Shown in pieces: positions 16,406 through 25,791 of a DNA stretch of 64,000 bases. The stretch spans positions 806,001 through 870,000 of the forward strand of contig NZ_CP114176.1 of the NCBI RefSeq assembly GCF_027186265.1, given 5' to 3'. The translations under genes and the position numbers were made by a program. This stretch comes from Lentibacillus daqui (GTDB lineage Bacteria > Bacillota > Bacilli > Bacillales > Amphibacillaceae). Under the pieces are notes generated by a model that saw nothing but the letters and a program-made list of their open reading frames with translations, had not been told where the DNA came from and made no database searches. The number at the start of each line of letters is the position of its first letter. The stretch's first letter is position 1.

Positions 16406-17563
16406 ATGAGAAACAAAGAAATGTTACTAATTCCGGGGCCAACACCGGTCATTGATTCTATTTATGACGCAATGGCACAGGAGACCTGGAGTCATACAGA
16501 TCCACGATTTGCTGCCATTTATAAACATGCAATTGAGCAAACGAGGGAAATGCTCAAAACCGATGGCGAGGTTTTTGTAATTGCTGGTTCTGGCACACTA
16601 GCGATGGAAATGGCGGTTGTTAATACGGTCGCTCCTGGAGAAAAGCTTTTGGTTGTTAGTAATGGGTTTTTCGGAGATCGTTTTATAAAACTGGGAAAAT
16701 CCTTTGGTATCGACATTGAGGTGATTCAGGTAGAATGGGGACAATCTGTTACTGCAGTAGAGCTGGAGGCAAAGTTGGCAAAAGATAAATTTAAGGCGGT
16801 AACCATCACCCATGCAGATACGTCTACAGGTGTTGCAGCCGATTTGGATGCATTGGTACCTGTTGTTAAACGCCATGGTGCGCTGGTTATTTTGGATGGT
16901 GTTTGTGCGACTGCTGCAATGGAAGAGAATATGAGCAAGGGCTATGGGGATGATAACGCAACAATTGATGTAGTTTTGACAGGATCACAAAAGGCAATCG
17001 GTGTGCCACCAGGACTTGCGGTTGTTGCGTTTAACCAAAGTGCACTAGATGCTCGCAAAAAGCTGGAGCATGTCCCGGCATATTACACAGACATTAATAA
17101 CTGGATTCCAATTATGCACGATCCAAAGAAATATTTTGCCACACCGGCAGTTAACCTCATTTATGCATATGATCAAGGCATGAAACTTGTCCTTGAGGAA
17201 GGGATGGAAAAACGTATCGAGCGCCATAAGGAATTTTCCAAACTGGTACGATCAGGTCTTGAAGCATATGGCATGAAACCATTAGCTGATGAAGATGTTG
17301 CGGCTACAACATTGACATGTGTGCTGTATCCAGAGGGTGTGGATGATGCTGAATTCCGTGCTAAACTAGCCGAAAAAGGTGTCGTCGTAGCCGGTTCCCT
17401 TGCACATTTGGCAGGAAAAGCTTTTCGCATTGGCCATATGGGTAATACCACAAAAGACATGCTGAAGGAAGCTGTACGGTTAATCGGTGTGACGTTAGAA
17501 GAAATGGGGCATAATGTTGACATTGATCGGGCGGCAACGGTATTTGATGAACAATTTAGTTGA
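16406..17563 (+). CDS. Class V PLP aminotransferase (alanine-glyoxylate/serine-pyruvate type)
   Basis: 385 aa; ATG 16406 behind a G7 run, chosen over an in-frame upstream codon at 16382. It is a fold-type I, class V aminotransferase of the AGAT/PucG/serine-glyoxylate group. It begins MLLIPGPTPVIDSIYDAMAQ, has AGSGTLAMEMAVVN in the cofactor pocket and TGSQKAIGVPPGLAVV with the PLP-lysine, and ends with the small domain FRIGHMGNTTKDMLKEAVRL. It probably transfers an amino group from alanine or serine to glyoxylate or pyruvate. The exact substrate is not readable. No ureide or glycerate genes adjoin it. Confidence 0.9.
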   Translation: MRNKEMLLIPGPTPVIDSIYDAMAQETWSHTDPRFAAIYKHAIEQTREMLKTDGEVFVIAGSGTLAMEMAVVNTVAPGEKLLVVSNGFFGDRFIKLGKSFGIDIEVIQVEWGQSVTAVELEAKLAKDKFKAVTITHADTSTGVAADLDALVPVVKRHGALVILDGVCATAAMEENMSKGYGDDNATIDVVLTGSQKAIGVPPGLAVVAFNQSALDARKKLEHVPAYYTDINNWIPIMHDPKKYFATPAVNLIYAYDQGMKLVLEEGMEKRIERHKEFSKLVRSGLEAYGMKPLADEDVAATTLTCVLYPEGVDDAEFRAKLAEKGVVVAGSLAHLAGKAFRIGHMGNTTKDMLKEAVRLIGVTLEEMGHNVDIDRAATVFDEQFS

Positions 17564-17568
17564 AGTGT

Positions 17569-17594
17569 AAACGGGGCAGGCGCACTGTCCCGTT
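17569..17594 (+). terminator. Hairpin after the aminotransferase gene
   Basis: AACGGGGCAG / CTGTCCCGTT stem with a short loop, 6 nt past the stop. Only a weak T tract follows, so it is a possible terminator. Confidence 0.5.
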
Positions 17595-17664
17595 TGTGTC
17601 TGTATTTAGGGTGAATTGAACAGGAGAATTATTTCCATCTTACCGAAAGAGCCAGTACCTATCC

Positions 17665-18268
17665 TTAAGCACCTTTCTCCAACTCCTTCTCCGACCCTGC
17701 CACAACAACAGTCGCTGACGCATCGCCTACAATATTTACACAGGTTCTTAGCATGTCAAGAACCCGATCAATTCCGGCAATCAGCGCGATTCCTTCCAAT
17801 GGATGCCAAAACGGTTGTCAGAACAACAGTCAATAGTTGCATTAATGATAAGTCCAAGTCGTAAAATTGGGCGATAAAGATAACAGAGACCCCTTGATAT
17901 ATCGCTGTTCCGTCCATGTTAATAGTCGCCCCAAGTGGAAGGACAAAACTACTGATTCTGTTTGATACACCAAAGTTTTCCTGGCAATTTTTAATCGTCA
18001 CCGGCAATGTTCCGGCACTGCTTGCTGTACTAAAAGCAACGATGGCCGCTGGTGAAATTCCTTTAAAAAACGTCCATGGACTCATTTTGCCATAGATTTT
18101 TACAGCTGATGAATAAACGATAGCTGCGTGCACGATACAGGCTACAAAGACAGCGAGAATAACCTTGATTAATGGCAGTAATACAGATAGTCCGTAATCG
18201 CCAAGGTACAACCAGCCCAAGTACTCCAATTGCGCGACTTTCATCATGATACTGGTGATTTTATACAT
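17665..18268 (-). pseudogene. Dicarboxylate/glutamate:Na+ symporter (DAACS), truncated and internally deleted
   Basis: Only the C-terminal half remains. From 18268 the frame encodes MYKITSIMMKVAQLEYLGWL, FSTASSAGTLPVTIKNCQEN and the family signature PLGATINMDGTAIYQGVSVI. Near 17790 VLTTVLASIG joins, out of frame, to text that reads PLEGIALIAGIDRVLDMLRT and VNIVGDASATVVV. About 25 conserved residues are therefore missing at a deletion junction. The N-terminal half is absent and no start or ribosome site exists. The product cannot be functional. Confidence 0.85.
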
Positions 18269-18698
18269 GATCTGATATATTAAAAATCCCTAATTTACTA
18301 ATATTCGACATCAAAGGTGGTAATTCCTGCTGGATAAATTTGGATTTTAACTAAAAAGGCAAAATTTGTTATTTGAAATCACCAAAATACAGTACTTCCA
18401 TCTCTTTAATAAACGCATGCTAAAGCGGATTTCAATTTTGCGCATCTATTGGTGGTTACTGGTGAATACCGTGGAACACTATCAATATTTCCCGGGAAAT
18501 GTCGTGAAACATTGAAATAAGGTTGCCTTACTTGTCACTTCCATCGGTTTTTATCTCTTTTTCCAAATAAATAAATGCGGAGATTGATGTTAGGGGAAGA
18601 AGGGTTGTTTGGTCAATCGCTAATAAAACTGTATTCTTGCTAAGTAATATTGTAAAATAGTATTAACCTGAATGATCGATCAAATAGGGGGCGAAAGC
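18269..18698. other. Gap with no supported gene
   Basis: I see no coding frame, repeat or RNA structure here apart from the ribosome site (GGGGGCGAAAGC) of the next gene. Confidence 0.4.
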
Positions 18699-19271
18699 AT
18701 GGTTTTACCACAAGAAAATAATGTGATTACTTATGCTGAATATCTGGAATTAGATGATGATATGCAATATGAAGTGATTGAAGGCCGTATCTATAATATG
18801 GCGCCATCACCAAATGTGAAACACCAATCCATTGCATCAGAACTTATCACAGAATTTAACATTCATTTTAGAAATCAGTCATGCCGAGTAGTTAGTGAGA
18901 TTGATGTTTCGCTTAGTGGAGAAAAGGATCCATCCAAGGTAAATGAATGGGTTAAGCCAGATATTGTGGTTGTGTGTGATAAAGATAAAATCATGAAAAA
19001 TCATATTGCCGGTGCACCAGATTTGATAGTGGAAATCCTCTCAAAATCAACCGCGAAAACAGATAAAATGATTAAGTTCCATCGCTATCAAAGAGCAGGC
19101 GTGAAGGAATATTGGATAGTTGACCCGGTGTATGAAACGATTGATGTATATTTGTTGGAGAACGAATACTACAAACATACCGGAACATTCGCAAATGGTG
19201 ATGTAATAAATACTTCTGCCTTTGACGGTCTGTCTGTTAAGCTTGAGCATGTTTTTCGAGATGATTTTTAG
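18699..19271 (+). CDS. Uma2 family (DUF820) putative restriction-like endonuclease
   Basis: 190 aa; ATG 18699 behind GGGGGCGAAAGC, preferred to an upstream in-frame ATG at 18672. It shows the Uma2 pattern: EYLELDDDMQYEVIEGRIYN at the start, EWVKPDIVVVCDKDK with the Pro-Asp, LIVEILSKSTAKTDKMIK with Glu-x-Leu-Ser and a following Lys, and YQRAGVKEYWIVDP. These are PD-(D/E)xK residues, so a nuclease fold is likely. The biological target of the family is not established. Single gene with a strong terminator. Confidence 0.88.
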   Translation: MVLPQENNVITYAEYLELDDDMQYEVIEGRIYNMAPSPNVKHQSIASELITEFNIHFRNQSCRVVSEIDVSLSGEKDPSKVNEWVKPDIVVVCDKDKIMKNHIAGAPDLIVEILSKSTAKTDKMIKFHRYQRAGVKEYWIVDPVYETIDVYLLENEYYKHTGTFANGDVINTSAFDGLSVKLEHVFRDDF

Positions 19272-19283
19272 GTTGAAAAGATG

Positions 19284-19334
19284 ACTTCAGATTGAGTCCT
19301 ACTGGTTTTGTAGGAGTGATCTGAAGTTATTTTT
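19284..19334 (+). terminator. Rho-independent terminator after the Uma2 gene
   Basis: Long stem (ACTTCAGAT / ATCTGAAGT, then TCCTAC / GTAGGA inside) followed by TATTTTTTAT. Confidence 0.9.
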
Positions 19335-19384
19335 TATGGTGATGGGTTTTAAATGAAATAGATCCCAGATGAAGGTTTGACTCC

Positions 19385-19455
19385 TAGAGTTGCGGTAATA
19401 TCGACCAAAAACTGGGGAAGATCAACCTAAACTTTTTCCATAAACCCGAACTGTA
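19385..19455. repeat. 21-nt-period repeat with core GGTYGATA (locus 2, minus orientation)
   Basis: Read on the minus strand: GGTTGATCTTCCCCAGTTTT, then GGTCGATATTACCGCAACTC, each unit 21 nt, with a diverged unit on each side. It has the same core and period as 5473-5690. Confidence 0.6.
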
Positions 19456-19569
19456 CGCTGTTCTTAGAAATAATTTTCTGATAAAATGAAAGAGTATATT
19501 GAAAATGATTACTATGAAAAAACTTTATATTTTAGTAAGTGGAACTATCTAACAAAGGAGTGTGATGAC

Positions 19570-20787
19570 ATGTACGAGTTGACCTTTACGGATGTTGGCG
19601 AAGGGCTCCACGAGGCGGAAATACTGAAGTGGTTTGTTCGGGAAGGGGAAAGAGTTCAAGCTGATTCACCCATTGTCGAAGTACAAACGGACAAGGCCTC
19701 TGTAGAGATCACGTCACCGAAAACGGGGGTGGTTAAACGTTTGTTTGGCGAAGTAGGGAAGATCGTTAAAGTGGGCGAAACACTTGCCGAGATAGATTTA
19801 TCGCAAGGGGAAGCGGAACCGGAAAGGGAAAATAACACCTCCGGACAGCCGGAACAATCGGTACAAACGAAATATCCGCATTTAAAATCATCCCCCAATG
19901 AACCGCGAATTATTGCGGCACCAAGTGTTCGAAAATTTGCCAGGGAAAAAGGCGTCGATTTGAAATTGGTAACTGGAACGAAAAAAAATGGGCGTATAAC
20001 AAAAGAAGATGTTCAAGGTTATCTAAATAATAGGACTGGGTTCACTGTAACGGATAACATGGAAACCAAGAAACCCCAAGAAACGCCACCAAGTGATGAG
20101 GTGCTTCCAATCAAGGGATTACGCCGGCAAATTTATCAAAACATGACGAAATCGGCGTTTACTATTCCACATGTTACCGGGATGGATGAGATCAATGTGG
20201 AAAGGCTCGTTCAATTGAGGAAAGAACTCAATCATGTTTCGGAACATAAGATTACGTATCTACCAATCATCATAAAAATAGTAGTGGAAGTTTTGAAGAA
20301 AAATCCAATTTTTAATGCATCAATCGATGAGGAAAAGCAAGAGATTCATCTGAAAAAGCAGTATAACATTGGCATCGCAACGGCAACTGATCAAGGATTA
20401 ATCGTACCTGTAATCCACCATGCCGATCAAAAAAGCATTGATGAATTGGCATTGGAAATCGCAACTCTTGCCACGAAGGCTGAAAATGGGAAGTTATCAT
20501 TAGTCGAGTTGCAGGGTGGAACATTTACCATTTCCAGTACCGGGGCCAAGGGCGGGTTTTACGGAACGCCGATTATCCACCATCCTGAAGTTGCCATCCT
20601 GGGTGTTCATGCCATTAAGGAGAAACCGGTTATCCTTCCAAACCGGGAGCTTGGGATTGGCAATGTGATGGGAATCAGCTTGTCATTTGATCATCGGATT
20701 ATCGATGGGGAGCCCGCAGGAAGATTCATGAATGATTTAACCCATTATATGGAACATCCTGAAAGCTTACTTTTAAAGACTAGATAA
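19570..20787 (+). CDS. 2-oxoacid dehydrogenase E2 (dihydrolipoamide acyltransferase)
   Basis: 405 aa; ATG 19570 behind AAAGGAGTG, preferred to an upstream in-frame ATG at 19486. Residues 1-80 are a lipoyl domain with the lipoylated Lys in VEVQTDKASVEI. Residues ~115-155 are a peripheral subunit-binding domain (AAPSVRKFAREKGVDLKLVT, then GRITKEDVQGYL). Residues ~180-405 are the catalytic domain with the active-site motif SFDHRIIDGEPAG. It moves the acyl group from the E1 cofactor to CoA. It leads the operon E2-E1alpha-E1beta with 13- and -8-bp spacing. Whether the complex uses pyruvate, acetoin or branched-chain acids is not clear. Confidence 0.92.
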   Translation: MYELTFTDVGEGLHEAEILKWFVREGERVQADSPIVEVQTDKASVEITSPKTGVVKRLFGEVGKIVKVGETLAEIDLSQGEAEPERENNTSGQPEQSVQTKYPHLKSSPNEPRIIAAPSVRKFAREKGVDLKLVTGTKKNGRITKEDVQGYLNNRTGFTVTDNMETKKPQETPPSDEVLPIKGLRRQIYQNMTKSAFTIPHVTGMDEINVERLVQLRKELNHVSEHKITYLPIIIKIVVEVLKKNPIFNASIDEEKQEIHLKKQYNIGIATATDQGLIVPVIHHADQKSIDELALEIATLATKAENGKLSLVELQGGTFTISSTGAKGGFYGTPIIHHPEVAILGVHAIKEKPVILPNRELGIGNVMGISLSFDHRIIDGEPAGRFMNDLTHYMEHPESLLLKTR

Positions 20788-20800
20788 AGGAGGCAGGAGT

Positions 20801-21895
20801 ATGTTTGAAGAGAACCAATTAGCGTTTGACCGTGTACAGTTACTAAATGAAGAGGGGAAAATAAATAACCCTTCATCTGATATGCCGATTAGTAATGATA
20901 CCATGTTACATATGTACAAATGGATGAAAAAAGCGAGATTGATGGATGAAAAGTTATTACGGATGCAACGACAGGGGCGGATAGGGACATACGCGCCATT
21001 AAGTGGTCAGGAGGCGGCTCAAGTAGGGAGTGCCTTTGCATTGGAAAAGAGCGATTGGTTATGTCCCAGTTACCGCGATCTTGCCGCATGCATGGTTCAT
21101 GGGATGCCATTTGACCAGGTACTGCGTTATGTGAAAGGACATTTATATGGCAGCCGGAATGCGGAGGGACTGCGGATGTTGCCGATTCAGATCATCATTG
21201 CTGCACAGACTCTGCATGCAGTAGGAACTGCCTTTGCAGCCAAATTAAAGCATGAACATACCGTTTCGGTTAGCTATTTTGGCGATGGAGCAACTTCACA
21301 GGGTGATTTTCATGAAGCATTGAATTTTGCCAGTGTCTATCAATTACCTGTCGTGTTTTTCTGTCAAAACAATCATTATGCTATTAGCGTGCCACGAAAA
21401 CAGCAAACAGCCAGCAATACGATCGCACAAAAAGCAATTGCATATGGGATAAAAGGCGTGCAAGTTGATGGAAATGATCTGGTTGGCGTGTATCAAGTCA
21501 TGAAGGAAGCAGTACAACGAGCGAGAAATGACGAAGGGCCAACATTAATTGAGGCGGAAACCTACCGTCTGGGACCACATACGACGTCAGATGATCCTAA
21601 TAAATATCGTTCCAAAGAAGAGGTACAGCAATGGATGGAGAAAAGAGATCCAATCATTCGGGTAAAGAAGTATTTGATCAGTAATCAGCTATGGAATGAG
21701 GATGAGGAACAATCTTTGGTAGCAAGCCTTCAACAGGAAATGGATATAGAAATCGACCAAGTGGAAAAAGAACCAACCCCATCATTGGCAGAGGCGTTTG
21801 ACTATGTGTATGCCACGAAGAGTAATCAATTAGTGGAACAGCAAAAATATGTGACTACTTTTTCTCAAGACAAAGGTGGTGATCTCCATGGCTAA
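20801..21895 (+). CDS. 2-oxoacid dehydrogenase E1, alpha subunit
   Basis: 364 aa; ATG 20801 behind AAAGGAGGCAGG. It is the thiamine-diphosphate subunit: the cofactor motif runs from GDGATSQGDFHEALNFA to FFCQNNHYAISVP, and the phosphorylation-loop region reads YRLGPHTTSDDPNKYR. RQGRIGTYAPLSGQEAAQVG is the usual N-terminal segment. Together with the beta subunit it decarboxylates a 2-oxoacid and passes the acyl group to E2. The length fits PdhA/BkdAA-type subunits. It ends in an 8-nt overlap with the beta gene. Confidence 0.92.
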   Translation: MFEENQLAFDRVQLLNEEGKINNPSSDMPISNDTMLHMYKWMKKARLMDEKLLRMQRQGRIGTYAPLSGQEAAQVGSAFALEKSDWLCPSYRDLAACMVHGMPFDQVLRYVKGHLYGSRNAEGLRMLPIQIIIAAQTLHAVGTAFAAKLKHEHTVSVSYFGDGATSQGDFHEALNFASVYQLPVVFFCQNNHYAISVPRKQQTASNTIAQKAIAYGIKGVQVDGNDLVGVYQVMKEAVQRARNDEGPTLIEAETYRLGPHTTSDDPNKYRSKEEVQQWMEKRDPIIRVKKYLISNQLWNEDEEQSLVASLQQEMDIEIDQVEKEPTPSLAEAFDYVYATKSNQLVEQQKYVTTFSQDKGGDLHG

Positions 21896-22865
21896 AATGA
21901 CGCTGTTACAGGCAATCAAACAGGCATTGGAATTGGAAATGGAACAAGATGAGCGGGTTGTCATATTGGGAGAAGATATCGGAGAAAATGGCGGTGTGTT
22001 TCGTGTGACCGATGGCTTGCAAAAGCAGTTTGGCAAAGAACGCGTCATTGATACGCCGTTAGCTGAATCAGCCATCATCGGAACATCGGTCGGAATGAGT
22101 CTGAACGGGATGCGTCCCATCGCGGAAATCCAGTTTCTAGGTTTTATTTACGAAGCAATGGATCAGCTGGCAAGTCAGGCGGCAAGAATTCGGTTTAAAA
22201 CAGCTGGCGGGTATTCTGTGCCACTCGTGATAAGAAGTCCTTACGGGGGCGGAGTGCGGACGCCAGAATTGCATTCCGATAGTTTGGAAGCGTTGTTTAG
22301 TCATACGCCCGGTTTAAAAATTGTCATGCCATCCAACTCATATGATGCCAAAGGGCTTTTGATAGCCGCGATTCGCGATGACGATCCCGTCCTATTTCTG
22401 GAACCGATGAAATTATATCGGGCAGAACCCCAGGAAATTCCAGAAGAAGCTTATGAGGTCGAGATTGGTAAAGCCAAGTTGGTAAAGGAAGGATTTCACG
22501 CCACGATCGTATCTTGGGGACCGCCAGTGGTTACTTTGAAAAAAATAGTAGAATCCTATGAACAGGAAGGGATCCATTTAGAATTAATTGATTTGCGAAC
22601 CGTAGCACCACTTGATCAAGAAACGATTCTGCAATCCGTGGAAAAAACGGAACGCTTACTAATCGTACATGAAGCAGTCAAAACGAATGGCGTTGGAGCG
22701 GAAATAGCTGCATCCGTTTCTGAAAAGGGAATATTTTCGCTGGCAGCTCCTATTTTACGGGTGACCGGATTTGATACGCCATATCCGGTTGGGATGGTAG
22801 AAGATGATTGGCTGCCAAATGAGAGCCGGATAAGAAAGATGATTGATGAATTGTTGAGTTATTGA
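21888..22865 (+). CDS. 2-oxoacid dehydrogenase E1, beta subunit
   Basis: 325 aa; ATG 21888 with AAAGGTGGTGATC upstream, overlapping the alpha gene by 8 nt (ATGGCTAA), so translation is probably coupled. The transketolase-like Pyr domain begins VVILGEDIGENGGVFRVTDG, continues TPLAESAIIGTSVGMSLNGM and includes RSPYGGGVRTPELHSDSLEA. The C-terminal transketolase domain ends GFDTPYPVGMVEDDWLPNES. No E3 (dihydrolipoamide dehydrogenase) gene follows, so the complex must borrow E3 from another locus. Confidence 0.92.
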   Translation: MAKMTLLQAIKQALELEMEQDERVVILGEDIGENGGVFRVTDGLQKQFGKERVIDTPLAESAIIGTSVGMSLNGMRPIAEIQFLGFIYEAMDQLASQAARIRFKTAGGYSVPLVIRSPYGGGVRTPELHSDSLEALFSHTPGLKIVMPSNSYDAKGLLIAAIRDDDPVLFLEPMKLYRAEPQEIPEEAYEVEIGKAKLVKEGFHATIVSWGPPVVTLKKIVESYEQEGIHLELIDLRTVAPLDQETILQSVEKTERLLIVHEAVKTNGVGAEIAASVSEKGIFSLAAPILRVTGFDTPYPVGMVEDDWLPNESRIRKMIDELLSY

Positions 22866-22960
22866 GTGAGATTTGTTTGAAAAGCGTATATTTCCCTATG
22901 GCATTATCTGAAAAATTGTATTAATATTAGTGTTAAGATTTTGTTGAAGGAGTGGGAAAC

Positions 22961-24163
22961 TTGGAACAGTTATATAACAATTTAGACGCGATCTATGACG
23001 AAATGGTCGATATTCGCCGCCATCTGCATCGACATCCGGAACTATCGTTCAAGGAGGAGAAAACAGCGGCGTATATTGCTGATTTTCATAGGCAATTAGG
23101 GCACAAGGTTCGTACCAATGTAGGTGGGAATGGAGTGTTGGCTTATTTGGAAGGAAAAAGGCCAGGGCCTACCGTAGCATTACGTGCAGATTTTGATGCC
23201 CTGCCAATTCGGGAACAGACGGATGTACCATTTAAATCAGTTAATGAAGGGGTAATGCATGCTTGCGGCCATGATGGACACACTGCAACTTTATTAGGCC
23301 TTGCCAAAGTGTTGAACGGAATGGAAGATGAACTGGAAGGAACAATTGTTTTCGTGCATCAGCATGCCGAGGAATTGCCGCCGGGTGGTGCCGCAGCGAT
23401 GATTGAGGATGGCTGCCTGGACGGAGTGGATGTTATCTTTGGCACCCATTTACAGGCACAGATGCCACTGGGTGAAATTGGTTATCGGGTTGGCCCATTA
23501 CAAGCCGCGCCAGACCGTTTTGATATTAAAATTCAAGGTCAAGGCGGACATGGAGCCTATCCAAACGATACGAAAGATAGTATTGTAATCGGCGGGCAGC
23601 TCATCAATAACCTGCAGCAAATTGTAAGCAGACGTGTTGACCCGCTTGATCAGGCCGTTGTTTCAATTTGTAATTTCGTTGCACAAAACCCGTATAATGT
23701 GATTGCCGACACTGCTGAAATGACAGGAACGGTTCGTACGTTCAAAGAAGAAACGCGTGATTTTATTGAAAAGGAAATTGAACGTGTAGTCCAGGGAACA
23801 TGCCAAGTGTCCGATGCAGATTATGAATATACATATACGCGTGGCTATCCGACGCTTGTCAATCATCGGGAAGAAACGGAATTTGTTGCCGAACTTGCCA
23901 AAGATGTGCCTGGTGTGGAAGTTGTCAAGGAAACACCACAGGTTATGGGTGGCGAGGACTATTCGTACTATCTGCAACATGTGAAAGGGACATTTTTCTT
24001 TACAGGCGCTAAACATCCAGAACGAGACAATCCATATCCGCACCACCATCCCAAATTTGATATTGATGAGCGCGCATTGTTACATGCTGCAAAAGTACTC
24101 GGAAAAGCGACATTGCAATATATGAAGGATCACGCGGTCAAATCGGTAAATCAAGTCGGATAA
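22961..24163 (+). CDS. M20 amidohydrolase (N-acyl-amino acid hydrolase type), no. 1
   Basis: 400 aa; TTG start at 22961, 8 nt behind AAGGAG; an in-frame GTG at 22952 is too close to the ribosome site. It belongs to the IAA-amino acid/hippurate hydrolase branch of M20. RRHLHRHPELSFKEEKTAAY opens the protein; the metal site is in VMHACGHDGHTATLLG, HQHAEELPPGG and PYPHHHPKFDID; the lid domain holds GQGGHGAYPNDTKDS. It likely removes acyl groups from amino acids in the cytosol. It is closely similar to the enzyme at 32010. A transporter of the DASS family follows 170 bp later and may supply the substrate. Confidence 0.92.
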   Translation: MEQLYNNLDAIYDEMVDIRRHLHRHPELSFKEEKTAAYIADFHRQLGHKVRTNVGGNGVLAYLEGKRPGPTVALRADFDALPIREQTDVPFKSVNEGVMHACGHDGHTATLLGLAKVLNGMEDELEGTIVFVHQHAEELPPGGAAAMIEDGCLDGVDVIFGTHLQAQMPLGEIGYRVGPLQAAPDRFDIKIQGQGGHGAYPNDTKDSIVIGGQLINNLQQIVSRRVDPLDQAVVSICNFVAQNPYNVIADTAEMTGTVRTFKEETRDFIEKEIERVVQGTCQVSDADYEYTYTRGYPTLVNHREETEFVAELAKDVPGVEVVKETPQVMGGEDYSYYLQHVKGTFFFTGAKHPERDNPYPHHHPKFDIDERALLHAAKVLGKATLQYMKDHAVKSVNQVG

Positions 24164-24176
24164 ACGGTTTTCTTTG

Positions 24177-24203
24177 GGGAGTCTTTGCGAAGGGCTCCCT
24201 TTT
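24177..24203 (+). terminator. Terminator after M20 hydrolase no. 1
   Basis: GGGAG / CTCCC stem with flanking pairs, followed by TTTTC. Confidence 0.6.
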
Positions 24204-24333
24204 CATTCGGTGAAAATCCAAAAGATGACTTGTGGATCATACGTGTTTTGGTAATAGGTAAATTTATTGGTTTGGATAATATAGACGGGTTAAGGATCTG
24301 TAATCAAAGGTAAATGAAGGAAGGACACTACAT

Positions 24334-25791
24334 ATGAATTCTTTAGCTGAAAAAAGGGAAGTAAAGAAAAACAAGGACGTGAAAATGCCAGCCTCAAAAA
24401 TGGTTATGATATTTATCGTTGCTACTGGTGTATTTATTTCGCTTTATTTTTACTTACCCGACACATTTTCGCATTCAGCCAAAATTATGACGGCTATTGT
24501 ATGTTTTGGGGTTATCCTGTGGGCGCTTGAGCCAATTCCTTTAGGCCTTACATCTTTAATTGTTTTGGTACTTATGCTGCTTTTCAAAGTTGCTGAAACA
24601 GATATGATTTTCAGCGGATTTTCTTCTCCGGCCATTTATCTAATTGTTGGCGGAATGATGTTAGCAAAAGCGGTAAATGAAACACCTTTGGCAAGGAGAA
24701 TAACATATAAAGTATTAAAAAAATGGGGCAATCATTCAAAAGGGTTATTGGGGAGCATACTTCTAATCATGCAATTGCAGGCCTTTTTTATCCCGGCTAC
24801 TGCTGTACGAACAACCCTGATGTTGCCAATTTCAACGATGATTATAAAAACGGTGGATGCACGCCCCGGGAGTAATCTACGAAAGATGATTTTGTTAGGT
24901 ATTGCATTTGGTGGGAATATAAGTGGAACGGCTGTTATGACGGCGGCAATCGGCAATATTTTAACAGTTGAGTTGCTTGACAGTTATGCAAACATTAAAA
25001 TCACTTATTTCCAATGGTTTTTTTACACATTTCCTTTATGGTTAATATTAATTCCAGCAATCTGGTTTTTACTCTTAAAGGTATTTCCATTAACTAAGAA
25101 AGAACAATCTTTTCCCATGATAAAAAATGAAATGGAAGTAAAGCTGAAAGAATTGGGATCCATAAGTGGACAAGAATTTCGGTGTATCTTGATATTAATC
25201 TTTATTGTAATTTTATGGTCAACGGAACCTTTACATGGATTGCATCCAAGTATACCGGCAATAATAGGTGTTATATTGATGACATTGCCAGGGATCGGAT
25301 GCGCACAGTGGGCAAATGTAGTGAAAATAAATTACAATACCGTCTTGTTGACAAGCGTAACGTTATCTATGGGGTACACATTAATAGATTCAGGTGCCGC
25401 AAATACAATTAGCGAATATTTAAGTTTAGATTGGGTATTATCTTTTGTAAAAAATCCTTTATTAGCAGTAATATTTATTGCTATATTGACACAGTTGTTC
25501 CATAAGTTAATCTCTAATGTTTCAACAGCAGTGGTTACGCTTGTTCCAATTGTAATTAGTATAGCCGCAAATGCAAATGTAGATCCAATGATTCTTGGCT
25601 TTACCGCAGGATTAACCAGTCTCTATGGATTTATTTTAGTTGTTGAAACTATGCCTAACCTATTAGTTCATAGCTCAGGCATGATCGATCAAAAAGACTT
25701 TCTGAAACCTGGTTTATATGCAACAATAGTATCTACTGTGGCTATTATTATAATGGCGTGTACGTGGTGGAGATGGATTGGATTGGTTTAG
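24334..25791 (+). CDS. DASS/SLC13-family anion symporter
   Basis: 485 aa; ATG 24334 behind GAAGGAAGG. About 12 membrane segments after a basic cytosolic N-terminus. Features of the divalent anion:Na+ symporter family are ALEPIPLGLTSLIVLVLMLL, the first half of the repeat with VGGMMLAKAVNETPLARRI, and LISNVSTAVVTLVPIVIS, which stands in place of the SNT motif. Members import dicarboxylates, citrate or sulfate with sodium. Here a (di)carboxylate is likely from the catabolic neighbours. It probably stands in its own transcript between the M20 gene and a GntR regulator. Confidence 0.88.
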   Translation: MNSLAEKREVKKNKDVKMPASKMVMIFIVATGVFISLYFYLPDTFSHSAKIMTAIVCFGVILWALEPIPLGLTSLIVLVLMLLFKVAETDMIFSGFSSPAIYLIVGGMMLAKAVNETPLARRITYKVLKKWGNHSKGLLGSILLIMQLQAFFIPATAVRTTLMLPISTMIIKTVDARPGSNLRKMILLGIAFGGNISGTAVMTAAIGNILTVELLDSYANIKITYFQWFFYTFPLWLILIPAIWFLLLKVFPLTKKEQSFPMIKNEMEVKLKELGSISGQEFRCILILIFIVILWSTEPLHGLHPSIPAIIGVILMTLPGIGCAQWANVVKINYNTVLLTSVTLSMGYTLIDSGAANTISEYLSLDWVLSFVKNPLLAVIFIAILTQLFHKLISNVSTAVVTLVPIVISIAANANVDPMILGFTAGLTSLYGFILVVETMPNLLVHSSGMIDQKDFLKPGLYATIVSTVAIIIMACTWWRWIGLV

